A DNA stretch of 64,000 nucleotides from contig NZ_SWCI01000001.1 of NCBI RefSeq assembly GCF_005116715.1, positions 1 through 64,000 of the forward strand, read 5' to 3'. The position numbers and the translations under genes are program-made. Within the stretch, counting starts at the first letter, position 1. Each line of letters opens with the position of its first letter. Positions 33,494 through 41,352 of the stretch are shown here, piece after piece. The stretch is from Ferrimonas sediminicola. Lineage in GTDB: Bacteria; Pseudomonadota; Gammaproteobacteria; Enterobacterales; Shewanellaceae. Under the pieces are notes generated by a model, which was not told the origin of the DNA, made no database searches, and worked only from the letters and a program-made list of their open reading frames with translations.

Positions 33494-34540
33494 ATGCGAA
33501 GCGATAAGCGGTTGCGGTTGCTGTGCCTTCCTCTGATGGCGCTGCTACTGAGTGTGGGGGCCCTGGCGTCCACGCCGGAGGCCGAGGATCAGGCGGGCAG
33601 GGCGCTGATGGCGGCCCAGGCTGCCGAGTTGCAGGCGGCGCAAGCCCAGGCGGCCAACGAGCCGGATCCCTTGTGGACCCAGGTGCGTGCCGGGGAGTCC
33701 GGGCGAACCACGGCCCAGGGTCCCTTTGTCGGGCAACTGATCAACGCCTATGATCCGGCGCTGGTCTCTACCCGCAGCGACACCACGGCTCCGGTGCTGA
33801 CGGGGGCGCTGTTCGGGGTGTTCGTCATTTTCGCCCTGTTTGTTCTGGTGAACGGCCCATCAAGGCTCAGTGCCGGGTTCTCCAATGTCATGGTGAAGCG
33901 TTGGCCCAAGACCGACGTCTTTATCCACTGGCTGATGGCGATCCCCTGCCTGCTGTTGATCATCACCGGGCTGATGCTGCTGGCGGGCCGCTATGTGTTT
34001 GGCGCCTGGCTGGGGCCGGATGCGGTGGCGGCCATGGCCGCCATGGCCAAGCCGATTCACGATTACATGGCGATCCCCTTCGCCATCGGGGCCATACTGG
34101 CGATGTTGCGCTGGATGAAGCACAACATCCCCGCCGGTTATGATCTCAAGTGGTTCACCACCGTGGGCGGCTACCTCAACTTCGGGCCCTTCAAGGATGC
34201 CCACCCGGATGCTGGGTTCTCCAACGCCGGGGAGAAGCTGTGGTTCTGGTGTTTCACCATCTTCGGGCTGATCATCATCGGTTCCGGGGTGGTGATGCTG
34301 TTCCCGGATCTGGTGCAGCCCACCCGCAGTGGCAGCCTGTTGGCGATTACCCTCCATGGTCTCAGTGCCATCATCCTCACCGGTTTTACCGTGGTGCACA
34401 TCTTCATGGCCACAGTAATGTCGGAGGGGGGGATGGAGTGCATGGTCTCCGGCTACTGCGACGAAAACTGGGCCAGACAGCACCACAATGTCTGGTACGA
34501 CGAAATCAAAGCGGAGGGCTCTATCGAGTACCGTTCTTGA
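33494..34540 (+). CDS. fdhC: Formate dehydrogenase cytochrome b subunit, operon 1
   Basis: A 348-residue inner-membrane subunit. A signal peptide (LRLLCLPLMALLLSVGALA in outline) precedes an extra periplasmic segment of about 75 residues, then four transmembrane helices. Candidate haem-binding His residues lie in FIHWLMAIPC, PIHDYMAIP, LHGLSA and VVHIFMATVMSEGGME. It would pass electrons to menaquinone. The start at 33494 follows AGGAGG. The last ~57 bp of this gene are partly duplicated just downstream. Confidence 0.9.
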   Translation: MRSDKRLRLLCLPLMALLLSVGALASTPEAEDQAGRALMAAQAAELQAAQAQAANEPDPLWTQVRAGESGRTTAQGPFVGQLINAYDPALVSTRSDTTAPVLTGALFGVFVIFALFVLVNGPSRLSAGFSNVMVKRWPKTDVFIHWLMAIPCLLLIITGLMLLAGRYVFGAWLGPDAVAAMAAMAKPIHDYMAIPFAIGAILAMLRWMKHNIPAGYDLKWFTTVGGYLNFGPFKDAHPDAGFSNAGEKLWFWCFTIFGLIIIGSGVVMLFPDLVQPTRSGSLLAITLHGLSAIILTGFTVVHIFMATVMSEGGMECMVSGYCDENWARQHHNVWYDEIKAEGSIEYRS

Positions 34541-34569
34541 TGACGGTGCTGTGAGCGAGGTGCTGAGCA

Positions 34570-34634
34570 GCACCAGCAATGCGTTCCGGTACGGCGACAT
34601 CAAGGCGGAGGGCTCTATTGAGTACCGCTTTTGA
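34570..34634 (+). repeat. Decayed duplicate of the fdhC 3' end
   Basis: The segment encoding YGDIKAEGSIEYRF-stop (34590-34634) repeats the end of fdhC, YDEIKAEGSIEYRS-stop (34496-34540), with a few base changes and no start codon. Similarity extends upstream into CAGCACCA-rich sequence. It looks like a leftover of recombination between fdhC copies. Confidence 0.7.
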
Positions 34635-34660
34635 TTTCCTGTGTGCCATGACACTGATTG

Positions 34661-34689
34661 AAAGGCCCCCAAAGGGGCCTTTTTCTTTT
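34661..34689 (+). terminator. Terminator of fdh operon 1
   Basis: AAAGGCCCC/GGGGCCTTT stem followed by a T-rich tail. Confidence 0.85.
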
Positions 34690-35164
34690 GCCGTTCGACA
34701 GTGCCGGGAGAAGCGCGCTCAACCTTGCGGATTCTGCCTCTGTCACGACGGCTCGGGAACAGGGGTGTACAAAAAACGAGCAAACGGTTCGATCCAGACC
34801 ACTTTTTTTACCCCCCTAGGGTGAGCTTTTTTCACTTCTGACCAGAAAAAGCCTGACTCAAAGCCTGCTGGCATAACCGCACCGCCCCTAGGGCCACCCC
34901 CTGACTGCCCCACCCTGACCCAAAGATCACAATCCGTTAACACCGGTGGCCAATATGTCCCAATCATCATGATTTTTCACGGAAAATCAGAGCGAAACAA
35001 AGTTGATTTGAATCACGTTTTCCCCCCGCGGTGCTGGCATAATCGGCGTTGCTAATGTGAGCAAACTCAAAAAATGGGTTGGGGTGTGATGGCGTGGTAA
35101 CCGGTTTTTGCCGGATGAGGAGCCAGATCTCGTTCAGCCCCGTCTACCTAGAAAGAGGTAACAA
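34690..35164. other. Regulatory stretch upstream of fdh operon 2
   Basis: No gene seen over about 475 bp. It contains a GGCCAATATGTCC palindrome at 34948-34960, resembling the sites near the sigma-54 promoters, an FNR-type site at 35003-35016 and a -10 element at 35038-35043. I searched for GG-N10-GC spacing and found no sigma-54 promoter. Confidence 0.55.
35003..35043 (+). promoter_or_regulatory. FNR/EtrA-type class II promoter of fdh operon 2
   Basis: TTGATTTGAATCAC (35003-35016) matches the FNR box TTGAT-N4-ATCAA with one change. A -10 element CATAAT (35038-35043) places the start near 35051, so the box is centred near -41.5, the classical activating position of FNR under anoxia. CRP-type proteins in this group can use similar sites, so the regulator's identity is inferred. 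Confidence 0.6.
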
Positions 35165-35362
35165 ATGACCAACAAAACCCAGCAGGCGCGCCGAGCGTTT
35201 CTGAAGAACCTGGGAATGGGCACCGTCGCTGCAGGCGCAGCGGTTGCGGTAACCAGCACCCAGGCGGTCGCGGCCACCGAAGAGAAGCGTGCGGAGTCCG
35301 ACAAGGGCTACCGTGAAACCGACCATGTCCGCAGCTACTACGCCAGCCTGCGCGGCCAATAA
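35165..35362 (+). CDS. Tat-exported 65-residue protein of the fdh operon (second copy)
   Basis: A paralogue of the mini-protein at 29826. Twin-arginine signal RRAFLKNLGMGTVAAGAA is followed by a charged mature part ending ETDHVRSYYASLRGQ. AGAGGT precedes the ATG. It is 12 bp before fdhA2. Function unknown; conservation of the C-terminal HV-SYY-L motif in both copies suggests it is a functional exported peptide rather than a spare signal. Confidence 0.82.
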   Translation: MTNKTQQARRAFLKNLGMGTVAAGAAVAVTSTQAVAATEEKRAESDKGYRETDHVRSYYASLRGQ

Positions 35363-35374
35363 GTGAGGTTTTCG

Positions 35375-38245
35375 ATGAAACTGGAACGTCAATCCAAGGT
35401 TGTGGCGGCCGAGAAGAAGGTCGGACTGGGCCTTAACCGTCGTCAATTCCTGAAGAATGCCGGTGTGACCACCGGAGGCATCGCCGCGGCGTCCATGCTG
35501 GGTGCCGGCATGATCCGTAAGGCGGAAGCGTCTCAAAGCGTTGATCCCAGCGCGCCTATCGAAGTGAAGCGTACCATCTGTTCCCACTGTTCCGTGGGTT
35601 GTGGTATCTACGCCGAAGTACAGAACGGTGTCTGGACCGGTCAGGAGCCCGCCTTCGACCACCCCATTAACCGTGGCGGCCACTGCGCCAAGGGTGCTTC
35701 CATCCGTCACCACGGCCACAGCGAGAAGCGGGTTAAGTACCCGATGAAGCTGGAAGGCGGTAAGTGGAAGAAACTGTCCTGGGATCAGGCGATCAATGAG
35801 ATCGGTGACCTGATGCTGAAGATCCGTCAGGAGTCCGGTCCGGATTCCCTGTTCTTCATGGGCTCCGCCAAGTTCTCCAACGAACAATGTTACATGTACC
35901 GCAAGTTTGCGGCCATGTGGGGCACCAACAACATCGACCACTCTGCCCGTATCTGTCACTCCACTACGGTAGCCGGTGTAGCCAACACCTGGGGTTACGG
36001 TGCGATGACCAACTCTTACAACGATATGCACAACTGTAAGAGCATGATCTTCATCGGTTCCAACCCTGCAGAAGCGCACCCCGTCGCGATGCAGCACATC
36101 CTGACCGGTAAAGAGCGCGGCGCCAAGATGATCGTTGTCGACCCAAGATTCACCCGTACTGCGGCCCACGCCGACGAGTACGTGCACATCCGTCCTGGTA
36201 CCGACATCCCCTTCATCTACGGCCTGCTGTGGCACATCTTCGAGAACGGCTGGGAAGATCCTGATTTCATCCGTCGCCGCGTCTACGGCATGGAGATGAT
36301 CCGCGAGGAGGTGAAGAACTATCACCCCGCCGAAGTTGAGAACATCACCGGTGTCACCGGGGAGCAGATGAAGCGCGTCGCCAAGACCCTGGCTGAACAC
36401 CGTCCCGGCACCATCGTATGGTGTATGGGTGGTACCCAGCACACAGTGGGTAACGCCAACACCCGTGCCTACTGCATCCTGCAGCTGGCCCTGGGTAACA
36501 TGGGTACCTCCGGCGGCGGTGCCAACATCTTCCGTGGTCACGACAACGTACAGGGTGCCACCGACATTGGCCTGCTGTTCGACACCCTGCCTGGCTACTA
36601 CGGTCTGAAGACCGGTTCCTGGAAGCACTGGGCCAACGTTTGGGATCTGGACTACGACTGGGTGAAAGGCCAGTTCGACCAGGGTGAGTACCTGGGCAAA
36701 GTGCCGATGAATACCCCTGGCATTCCCTGCTCACGCTGGCACGACGGCGTTCTGGAAGACGCCAAGAAGCTGGGTCAGAAAGACAACATCCGCATGGCCT
36801 TCTTCTGGGGACAGTCTGTCAACACCGAGACCCGTGGTCGTGAAGTTCGAGAAGCCCTGAACAAGATGGACGCCGTTGTGGTTGTGGATCCCTATCCAAC
36901 CATGGCTGGTGTGATGCACCAGCGCAAAGACGGTGTCTACCTGCTGCCTGCGGCGACTCAGTTCGAAACCTATGGTTCCGTCACGGCCTCCAACCGCTCC
37001 ATCCAGTGGCGCAGCCAGGTGGTTGAGCCTGCGTTCGAGTCCAAGCCTGACCACGAGATCATGTACCTGCTGGCCAAGAAGCTGGGCTTCGCGGAGCAGT
37101 ACACCAAGCGCATCTCCGTGCAGAACAACCAGCCTAACGTGGAAGACATCACCCGCGAGTGGAACCGCGGCATGTGGACCATCGGCATGACCGGTCAGTC
37201 CCCCGAGCGTCTGAAGACCCACCAGGAAAACTGGGGCACCTTCTCTTGGGAAGACCTGGCTGCACCAGGTGGTCCAGCCAAGGGTGAAACCTACGGTCTG
37301 CCTTGGCCCTGCTGGGGTACTGCCGAAGTTAAGCACCCAGGTACTCACATCCTGTATGACACCTCCAAGCACATCATGGAGGGTGGCGGTAACTTCCGTG
37401 CGCGCTTCGGTGTTGAGCACAACGGTGTCAACATCCTGGCTGACGACCCAGGCTCCAAGGGTAATGAGCTGGGTGACGGTCACCCAGAGTTCACCGCCGA
37501 CATGCTCAAGCAGCTGGGTTGGTGGGATGAGCTGACCGCCGAGGAGAAGAAGCACGCCGAAGGCAAGAACTGGAAGACCGATATCTCCGGTGGTATCCAG
37601 CGTGTTGCCATGAAGCATGGCTGTATCCCTTACGGTAACGCCAAGGCCCGTGTACGTGTGTGGACCTTCCCCGATGAGATTCCGGTACACCGCGAGCCTC
37701 TGTACACCCCACGTCGTGACCTGATCGCCAAGTACCCCACTTACGACGATCGCCAGGTTCACCGTCTGCCGACCCTGTACAAGTCCATCCAGCAGAAGGT
37801 CATTAAAGAGGACCTGGATAAGAAGTTCCCGCTGGTGGTGACCACAGGTCGTCTGGTTGAGTACGAGGGTGGTGGTGAAGAGACCCGTTCCAACCCATGG
37901 CTGGCCGAGCTGCAGCAGGAGATGTTCGTTGAGATCAACCCTGCCGACGCTGCTGACCGCGGTATCCGCGATGGCGATAAGATCAAGCTCAAGTCCCCTG
38001 AGGGTGCGGTACTGACCATGCAGGCGATGGTTACCGAGCGGGTGATCGAGGGTGAGTGCTTTATGCCTTACCACTTCGCCGGTGTCTTCGAAGGCGAAGA
38101 GCTGCAGTATCCGGAGAGCGGTGGCGTAAGCACCAAGCCCTATGTGGTGGGTGAGTCCGCCAACACCGCCATGACCTACGGTTATGACCCGGTGACTCAG
38201 ATGCAGGAAACCAAAGTGTCCCTGTGTCAGATCGTTAAAGCTTAA
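35375..38245 (+). CDS. fdhA: Formate dehydrogenase catalytic subunit, operon 2
   Basis: A 956-residue close paralogue of the subunit at 30034. Tat signal RRQFLKNAG, 4Fe-4S motif CSHCSVGCGIY, active-site Cys in ARICHSTTVAG, and C-terminal pterin domain all match. I choose the ATG at 35375, preceded by GTGAGG; a GTG at 35363 is in frame. Codon use favours CGT, GGT and GTT far more than operon 1, a sign of selection for high expression. With the FNR-type promoter upstream, this is probably the main anaerobic enzyme. Confidence 0.93.
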   Translation: MKLERQSKVVAAEKKVGLGLNRRQFLKNAGVTTGGIAAASMLGAGMIRKAEASQSVDPSAPIEVKRTICSHCSVGCGIYAEVQNGVWTGQEPAFDHPINRGGHCAKGASIRHHGHSEKRVKYPMKLEGGKWKKLSWDQAINEIGDLMLKIRQESGPDSLFFMGSAKFSNEQCYMYRKFAAMWGTNNIDHSARICHSTTVAGVANTWGYGAMTNSYNDMHNCKSMIFIGSNPAEAHPVAMQHILTGKERGAKMIVVDPRFTRTAAHADEYVHIRPGTDIPFIYGLLWHIFENGWEDPDFIRRRVYGMEMIREEVKNYHPAEVENITGVTGEQMKRVAKTLAEHRPGTIVWCMGGTQHTVGNANTRAYCILQLALGNMGTSGGGANIFRGHDNVQGATDIGLLFDTLPGYYGLKTGSWKHWANVWDLDYDWVKGQFDQGEYLGKVPMNTPGIPCSRWHDGVLEDAKKLGQKDNIRMAFFWGQSVNTETRGREVREALNKMDAVVVVDPYPTMAGVMHQRKDGVYLLPAATQFETYGSVTASNRSIQWRSQVVEPAFESKPDHEIMYLLAKKLGFAEQYTKRISVQNNQPNVEDITREWNRGMWTIGMTGQSPERLKTHQENWGTFSWEDLAAPGGPAKGETYGLPWPCWGTAEVKHPGTHILYDTSKHIMEGGGNFRARFGVEHNGVNILADDPGSKGNELGDGHPEFTADMLKQLGWWDELTAEEKKHAEGKNWKTDISGGIQRVAMKHGCIPYGNAKARVRVWTFPDEIPVHREPLYTPRRDLIAKYPTYDDRQVHRLPTLYKSIQQKVIKEDLDKKFPLVVTTGRLVEYEGGGEETRSNPWLAELQQEMFVEINPADAADRGIRDGDKIKLKSPEGAVLTMQAMVTERVIEGECFMPYHFAGVFEGEELQYPESGGVSTKPYVVGESANTAMTYGYDPVTQMQETKVSLCQIVKA

Positions 38246-38268
38246 GGCCGTTAGAGGAGATTAGCTCA

Positions 38269-38862
38269 ATGGCAACCATGAAATTCATGTGTGACACCAA
38301 GCGCTGCATCGAATGTAACGGCTGCGTCACCGCTTGTAAGAACGAGAACGACAGTGCCCTGGAATGGGGCATCTCCCGCCGCCGCGTAGTGACCATCAAC
38401 GATGGTCAGGTTGGCAAGGAGGCGTCCCTGTCTGTAGCCTGCATGCACTGTGCTGACGCGCCCTGTATGGCCGTTTGCCCGGTGAACGTGTTCTCCAAGA
38501 CCGACGACGGCATCGTGCTGCACGACAAGGAGCGCTGCATCGGTTGTGGCTACTGCTTGTACGCTTGCCCCTTTGGCGCCCCGCAGTTCCCGAAGCAGTC
38601 TACCTTCGGCTCCAAGGGCAAGATGGACAAGTGCACCTTCTGCGCCGGTGGCCCCGACGTAGAGGCGGGCAGTGCCAAGGAGCGCGAGCTCTACGGCGCC
38701 AACCGTCTGGCGGAGGGCAAGCTGCCCATGTGCGCCGAGCTGTGCTCCACCAAGGCGCTGCTGGCGGGTGATGCGGACACCGTGTCCTCCATCTTCCGTG
38801 AGCGTGTGGTCAGCCGTGGCGGCAACCAGGCCTTCGTGTTCAACACCAAGACGGGTGCTTAA
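38269..38862 (+). CDS. fdhB: Formate dehydrogenase iron-sulfur subunit, operon 2
   Basis: A 197-residue paralogue of the operon 1 subunit, with four 4Fe-4S cysteine sets (CIECNGCVTAC, CMHCADAPCMAVCP, CIGCGYCLYACP, CTFC...C). It carries electrons from FdhA to the membrane subunit. AGAGGAGA precedes the ATG. The C terminus is slightly longer than in copy 1 (NQAFVFNTKTGA). Confidence 0.92.
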   Translation: MATMKFMCDTKRCIECNGCVTACKNENDSALEWGISRRRVVTINDGQVGKEASLSVACMHCADAPCMAVCPVNVFSKTDDGIVLHDKERCIGCGYCLYACPFGAPQFPKQSTFGSKGKMDKCTFCAGGPDVEAGSAKERELYGANRLAEGKLPMCAELCSTKALLAGDADTVSSIFRERVVSRGGNQAFVFNTKTGA

Positions 38863-38929
38863 CGAGCATCGGCCCAAGGGGCGCTGGACGGGACGCCGCC
38901 AGTCGCCCCTTTTCTCCATGGAGAAACTT

Positions 38930-39928
38930 ATGTCTAAAACTCTGTTACGACCTCTGCTGATGCTGGTGGCTCTGATGCTGCCGCTGATGGGGTTTGCGGC
39001 CGATGATCCCGGTACCGTAGCCCAACAGGCGGGTAACCAGACTGAGGTGGTATGGCAGGCGCTGCAACAGGGTCAGGAGGGGTACACCACCTCCCAGAGC
39101 CCGTTCCACGCCAAGCCCATCAACACCTATGACGAGCGCATCATTCCGGTGCGTGAGCAGGTCCTGGCTCCCGGCATGATGCTGGCCCTGTTCGGCATGA
39201 TCGGCATCTTCGTGCTGTTCGTGCTGGTTAACGGCATCTCCAAGCTGCATGACGGCTACTCAGGCAAGATGGTGTTCCGCTGGTCCAAGGCGGACGTGGC
39301 CATTCACTGGCTGGGTGCCATCCCCTGTCTGCTGCTGATCCTCACCGGTCTGCTGCTGATGGCCGGTCGTCACTTCTTTGAGCCAACCCTGGGGCAGGGC
39401 ACCTTTGCGGCCATCATGGCGGCGGCCAAGCCCATTCACGACTACATGGCGATTCCGTTCATGCTCGGCTGGTTGCTGATGACCATCAAATGGGCCAAGA
39501 ACCAGATCCCTGCCAAGTACGATCTGGACTGGTTCATGGTGGTCGGCGGTTACATCAACTTCGGCCCCTTCAAGGGCAAGCACCCGGATGCGGGCTTCGC
39601 CAACGCCGGCGAGAAGATGTGGTTCTGGACCTTCGTACTGTTTGGTGCGGTGATTGTCGCTTCCGGCGCCGTCCTGCTGTTCCCGACGGTATTCGAGCCC
39701 AGCCGTACCCTGAGCCTGCTGGCGATCGTCGCTCACGGCGCGTCTGCGATCATCATCTGTGCCTTCTCCATCGTGCACATCTTCATGGCCACCGTGATGT
39801 CTGAAGGCGGAATGGAGTGCATGAAGTCCGGTTACTGTGATGAGAACTGGGCCAAGCAGCACCACAATGTGTGGTACGACGAGATCAAGGCCGACGGTAC
39901 GTTGAAGTACAAGTCTGAATCGGCCTAA
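38930..39928 (+). CDS. fdhC: Formate dehydrogenase cytochrome b subunit, operon 2
   Basis: A 332-residue paralogue of the operon 1 gene: signal peptide (LLMLVALMLPLMGFAAD in outline), periplasmic segment, four helices, His residues in AIHWLGAIPC, PIHDYMAIP, AHGASA and IVHIFMATVMSEGG. The chosen ATG has GGAGA five nt upstream; an upstream ATG at 38918 overlaps that ribosome binding site. It ends the operon before a terminator. Confidence 0.9.
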   Translation: MSKTLLRPLLMLVALMLPLMGFAADDPGTVAQQAGNQTEVVWQALQQGQEGYTTSQSPFHAKPINTYDERIIPVREQVLAPGMMLALFGMIGIFVLFVLVNGISKLHDGYSGKMVFRWSKADVAIHWLGAIPCLLLILTGLLLMAGRHFFEPTLGQGTFAAIMAAAKPIHDYMAIPFMLGWLLMTIKWAKNQIPAKYDLDWFMVVGGYINFGPFKGKHPDAGFANAGEKMWFWTFVLFGAVIVASGAVLLFPTVFEPSRTLSLLAIVAHGASAIIICAFSIVHIFMATVMSEGGMECMKSGYCDENWAKQHHNVWYDEIKADGTLKYKSESA

Positions 39929-39954
39929 ACCGCTTTCCTCGGAAGGGAAAACCA

Positions 39955-39990
39955 AGCCCCGCACAGCTTCGGCTGGCGGGGCTTTCTTTA
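39955..39990 (+). terminator. Terminator of fdh operon 2
   Basis: AAGCCCCGC/GCGGGGCTT stem, with an inner CAGCTTCGGCTG hairpin, followed by TTCTTT. Confidence 0.8.
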
Positions 39991-40073
39991 TGGGGGATCA
40001 GCTGGTGTTCTTGGCTTGATCTGAGCCTCCCGACCGTTAAGCTGTCCCTTTCCCTAATATCCAGAGAGATCCC

Positions 40074-40547
40074 ATGCCCCAAACTGCCGACGACCTGATT
40101 CATGCCCTGAACCTGCAGCCCCATGTGGAGGGCGGCTATTACGCCCCCAGCTTTGTCTCTGACGCCGCCTTCGATGACCGGCGTGCCCTGTGGACCAGCA
40201 TCTACTTCCTGCTCAAGTGTGGTGAGGTGTCCCATTTTCACCGGCTGACCGCCGATGAGATGTGGTACTTCCAGGGTGGTCAGTCGATGACCATCAGCAT
40301 GATTCACCCGGACGGGCGACTGGAGGAGGTACAGCTGGGGATGGATCTGGCGGCGGGGGAGCGGCCCCAAGTGCTGGTGCCCAGGGGCACCATCTTCGGT
40401 TCGGCCATGAACAACCCGGGCTACTCCCTGGTGGGTTGCATGGTCTCCCCCGGCTTTACCTTCGGGGATTTCGAGCTGTTCGAGCGCGAGGATCTGTTGG
40501 CCCGCTACCCGCAACACCGGGCCATCATCGAGAAGCTGACCCGCTGA
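40074..40547 (+). CDS. Cupin protein of the DUF985 family
   Basis: A 157-residue single-domain cupin (LNLQPHVEGGYY near the start, SIYFLLKCGEVSHFHRLTADEMWYFQGG in outline, then PRGTIFGSAM and GCMVSPGFTFGDFELF). His and Glu residues of the cupin metal site are present. The family binds small molecules of unclear identity. It has its own start region after the fdh terminator and ends directly against the convergent GntR gene with no spacer. AGAGA precedes the ATG. Confidence 0.85.
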   Translation: MPQTADDLIHALNLQPHVEGGYYAPSFVSDAAFDDRRALWTSIYFLLKCGEVSHFHRLTADEMWYFQGGQSMTISMIHPDGRLEEVQLGMDLAAGERPQVLVPRGTIFGSAMNNPGYSLVGCMVSPGFTFGDFELFEREDLLARYPQHRAIIEKLTR

Positions 40548-41204
40548 TCAGCTGAGCTGGGCCAGGGCGACGCTGTGCAGGTAGTCGATCACCTGGGTGG
40601 CTGCCTCAGAGGCCGCCCTGGCATCACCGCAGGCCGCCGAGCGCATCACCTCGGCGTGCAGAGTGGCGGGATGTCCGCTGTCCGCTCCCTTATGGATAAA
40701 CCAGAAGCGGCGGGACAGCCCCTGCAGGGGCTGCATCGCCTGGCGGATATAGTCGTTGCCGGAGCCCTCCACCAGCAGTTCGTGCGCCCGGCGCAGCAGG
40801 GTGAAGAAGGTGTGATCGTCGTGACGGTGGGCGCACTCGACGATGGCGTCCGCCAGTTCCAGCATCTGCCGCTTCTGCTCCTGGCTACTGCGCTGGGCCG
40901 CCAGTTCGGCGCACAGGGATTCCAGTGCCCGGCGGATCTCCAGCAGCTTCATCTGACTCTCTACTGTCACCTCGGGAATCTGGATGCCGCGACGGGGATG
41001 GATGATCACCATCTGCTCCCAGGCCAGCTTCTGCAGCGCTTCGCGCACCGGGGTGCGGCCGGCATCCACCATCTCCGCCAGTTGCTTTTCCGAATACATG
41101 GCGCCCGGCTTCAGGGACTGAAAGATGATCATCCTCTCCAGTTGGGAGTAGGCGACGTCCGTTAGTGAGACCTCTTGTTCCATTTGCGTGTCCATTTGCG
41201 TCAA
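40548..41204 (-). CDS. GntR-family regulator (FadR subfamily, FCD domain)
   Basis: A 218-residue transcription factor. The N-terminal winged helix shows QLAEMVDAGRTPVREALQKL, and the C-terminal all-helical FCD domain (ALESLCAELAAQ, then FFTLLRRAHELLV) would bind an organic acid, often through a metal. Several Met codons near the start (41204, 41192, 41180) make the exact start uncertain. Its target is not obvious; PhoD upstream runs the same direction but is separated by its own terminator. Confidence 0.83.
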   Translation of the reverse strand: MTQMDTQMEQEVSLTDVAYSQLERMIIFQSLKPGAMYSEKQLAEMVDAGRTPVREALQKLAWEQMVIIHPRRGIQIPEVTVESQMKLLEIRRALESLCAELAAQRSSQEQKRQMLELADAIVECAHRHDDHTFFTLLRRAHELLVEGSGNDYIRQAMQPLQGLSRRFWFIHKGADSGHPATLHAEVMRSAACGDARAASEAATQVIDYLHSVALAQLS

Positions 41205-41300
41205 CTCTAGCGGTTTTTTGGTATCACCATTAAGACGGGTAGGAGTGCTGAATGAGTTGATATGACAATCAATATATCAGCAGAATATCATAACCACTTT

Positions 41301-41335
41301 GATAAAGAAGCCGACTCCGGAGAGTCGGCTTTATC
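41301..41335 (-). terminator. Terminator of phoD
   Basis: GATAAAG and AAGCCGACTC pair with GAGTCGGCTT and TTATC to form a long hairpin followed on the minus strand by TTTATC, directly after the phoD stop. Confidence 0.7.
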
Positions 41336-41352
41336 ACAGAGCCCAGCTTGGT

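Noticed and set aside
35034-35115. Sigma-54 promoter before fdh operon 2
   Set aside because: Candidates such as TGGCATAATCGGCGTTGC and TGGTAACCGGTTTTTGC have 2-3 extra bases between the GG and GC elements.
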